Shown one piece after another: positions 5,816 through 7,505 of a stretch of 7,505 nucleotides of DNA; the stretch's first letter is position 1; each line of letters opens with the position of its first letter. The stretch lies in the NCBI GenBank assembly GCA_945876155.1, contig CAMCMW010000062.1, positions 1 through 7,505 of the forward strand, given 5' to 3'. A model generated the notes under the pieces. It worked only from the letters and a program-made list of their open reading frames with translations, ran no database searches and was not told the DNA's origin. The translations under genes and the position numbers were made by a program. The DNA is from an uncultured Ruminococcus sp. (GTDB taxonomy: Bacteria; Bacillota; Clostridia; Oscillospirales; Ruminococcaceae).

Positions 5816-7505
5816 TTATTTAATGTCGTCTTCACCCTGGAGAGCGTCAAAGCCGACTTCACCAGTTCTTACCTTGACAACGTTCTCAACATCAAAGATG
5901 AAGATCTTGCCGTCACCGATATTACCGGTGTAGAGTGCCTGTTTAACAGTGTTTACAACCTTTTCAACAGGAACCGCTGAAACAACTACCTCAGCCTTAA
6001 CCTTAGGCAGCAGCTGAACGTCATCGCTTTCAACACCACGGTAATACTTCTTCTGACCCTTCTGAGTACCGTAACCCATTACATTAGTAATAGTGATACC
6101 TCTTACGTCAATTGCATTGAGTGCAGCCTGGAGTGCCTCAAGCTTTTCAGGTTTGCAGATGATTGAAAGCTTTGTGAGTTTCGGACTGCCGTCTGAAGTA
6201 GCCTTTGTCTGGATTGATACCGGAACAGCCTCGCTTACAGGTACAACGCCTGAAGTGTCAACGCCAGCCTGTGCGCCCTGAGTTTTGATTTCAGAAACTG
6301 ATGCAGCAGATGGCATAAAGTCTGCGTAGCTTGAAGGGAGGTTGTGCTCTGTTGCGTCCAGACCGATGATTTCTTCTTCCTTGGACGCTCTCAGACCAAT
6401 AGTTGCCTTGATTACAAGGAATGTGATTGTGATTGTAACTGCTGTCCATGCGGCAACTGTAACAACGCCCACGAACTGTTTGATAAGAAGGTCAGCACCG
6501 CCGCCGTAGAAAAGACCGCTGAATGAATCATTTCCAGGAACGCTTGTTGTAGCAAGCAGACCAACTGCGAGAGTACCCCAGATACCGTTCATCATATGTA
6601 CTGCAACCGCACCGACAGGGTCGTCGATATGGAGCTTGTGGTCGAGGAGCCATACACCGAATACAACCAGCAGACCTGAAACAATACCTACAATAACTGC
6701 GCCGCCTGCGTCGAGGACATCACATCCTGCTGTGATACCAACAAGACCTGCAAGGGATGCGTTAAGACACATTGAAACATCAGGCTTGCCGTATTTTATC
6801 CATGTGAATATCATACAGACAAATGTTGCAACTGCCGGAGCAATTGTTGTTGTTACGAAAATTGAACCAAGCTGTCCGAGTGAAGTAGCAGCTGCGCCGT
6901 TGAATCCGTACCAGCCGAACCAGAGGATAAAGCAGCCTAATGCACCGAGAGTAAGTGAGTGACCCGGAATAGCGTGAACTTTTGTGACCTTGCCGTTTTT
7001 GTCTGTATCAAACTTGCCGATACGAGGTCCTAAAATCTTAGCACCGATAAGGGCTGATATACCGCCTACCATGTGAATTGCGCATGAACCTGCGAAATCG
7101 TGGAATCCCCATTCTGCAAGCCAGCCGCCGCCCCAGATCCAGTGTGCCTCAATCGGGTAAATAAGACCTGAGATAACGCCTGAATAAACACAGTATGAAA
7201 TAAACTTTGTTCTTTCTGCCATAGCACCTGAAACGATTGTTGCAGTTGTTGCACAGAAAACAAGATTGAATACGAAATTAGACCAGTTGAAATTCTGATA
7301 GTCAGTAATGATATCAAAACCCGGCTTACCAAGGAATCCTGCGACGTCCTCACCAAGGAGAAGTCCGAAACCGATAAGAATGAAAACTACTGTACCGATG
7401 CAGAAATCCATCAGGTTTTTCATAATAATGTTACCGGCATTCTTCGCTCTGGTAAAACCTGTTTCAACCATTGCGAATCCGCACTGCATAAAGAATACGA
7501 GAGCA
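5816..7505 (-). CDS. amt: Ammonium transporter (Amt) fused to a P-II signalling domain, N-terminus missing
   Basis: The frame is open to the right edge (ALVFFMQCGFAMVETGF), so the true start lies outside; the first few dozen residues are missing. Numbering from the Met at 7489: Amt channel, about 1-370, with both pore histidines (H139 in HMVGG, H298 in VHMMNGIWGTLAVG) and the conserved C-terminal GLDATEHNLPSSYADF (376-391). A 45-residue low-complexity linker follows, then a full P-II domain (437-549): QKG at 476-478, LLPK at 493-496, the B-loop TGNIGDGKIF (521-530) and RTGE (541-544). P-II proteins sense ATP/ADP and 2-oxoglutarate and block Amt by inserting the T-loop arginine into the pore; here that Arg484 is kept. 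The T-loop carries Ser488 where GlnB/GlnK have the uridylylated Tyr51, plus one extra residue. Both partners are trimers, so the fusion makes structural sense. Cis gating by the attached P-II is inferred. Confidence 0.95.
   Translation of the reverse strand, partial: ALVFFMQCGFAMVETGFTRAKNAGNIIMKNLMDFCIGTVVFILIGFGLLLGEDVAGFLGKPGFDIITDYQNFNWSNFVFNLVFCATTATIVSGAMAERTKFISYCVYSGVISGLIYPIEAHWIWGGGWLAEWGFHDFAGSCAIHMVGGISALIGAKILGPRIGKFDTDKNGKVTKVHAIPGHSLTLGALGCFILWFGWYGFNGAAATSLGQLGSIFVTTTIAPAVATFVCMIFTWIKYGKPDVSMCLNASLAGLVGITAGCDVLDAGGAVIVGIVSGLLVVFGVWLLDHKLHIDDPVGAVAVHMMNGIWGTLAVGLLATTSVPGNDSFSGLFYGGGADLLIKQFVGVVTVAAWTAVTITITFLVIKATIGLRASKEEEIIGLDATEHNLPSSYADFMPSAASVSEIKTQGAQAGVDTSGVVPVSEAVPVSIQTKATSDGSPKLTKLSIICKPEKLEALQAALNAIDVRGITITNVMGYGTQKGQKKYYRGVESDDVQLLPKVKAEVVVSAVPVEKVVNTVKQALYTGNIGDGKIFIFDVENVVKVRTGEVGFDALQGEDDIK

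Noticed and set aside
6093..7356. Several short frames over the amt-PII gene on both strands
   Set aside because: All overlap the intact Amt-PII frame; their composition is that of antisense or shifted membrane-protein codons.

Overview
The window looks like a piece of a cellulolytic Ruminococcus-type chromosome (Clostridia, Oscillospiraceae). The main reason is a secreted GH9 cellulase that ends in a cellulosomal dockerin, with Thr-rich linkers typical of Ruminococcus enzymes. The moderate GC content, AGGAGG-type ribosome sites and a FemAB-family wall enzyme also fit a Gram-positive relative. The species cannot be fixed from the sequence alone.

All five genes lie on the minus strand, so transcription runs right to left. 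At the right edge (5816 to beyond 7505) is an ammonium transporter fused at its C-terminus to a complete P-II signalling domain; its first few dozen residues lie outside the window. A strong terminator (5745-5781) separates it from the GH9-dockerin cellulase gene (3225-5570). That gene has its own promoter, preceded by a striking 11-bp-phased array of AT-rich hexamers, and its own terminator (3183-3214). Next comes a two-gene unit: a MATE-family efflux transporter (1636-3021), whose short leader is almost entirely a terminator-like hairpin, followed 35 bp later by a cytidylate-kinase-like protein (1004-1600) and a terminator (965-996). At the left edge (1-858) is a FemA/FemB-type aminoacyltransferase running off the window, with its own probable promoter and two palindromic elements.

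The terminators and promoters point to four transcription units: amt-PII; GH9; MATE plus kinase-like; and FemAB. There is no sign of one shared pathway. The genes cover nitrogen uptake, plant-fibre breakdown, export and cell-wall building. No gap between genes exceeds 250 bp. I see no tRNA, rRNA, CRISPR array, insertion sequence or phage gene. The points most worth following up are regulatory (the phased repeats before the cellulase and the MATE leader attenuator) and architectural (the Amt-PII fusion with an altered T-loop).
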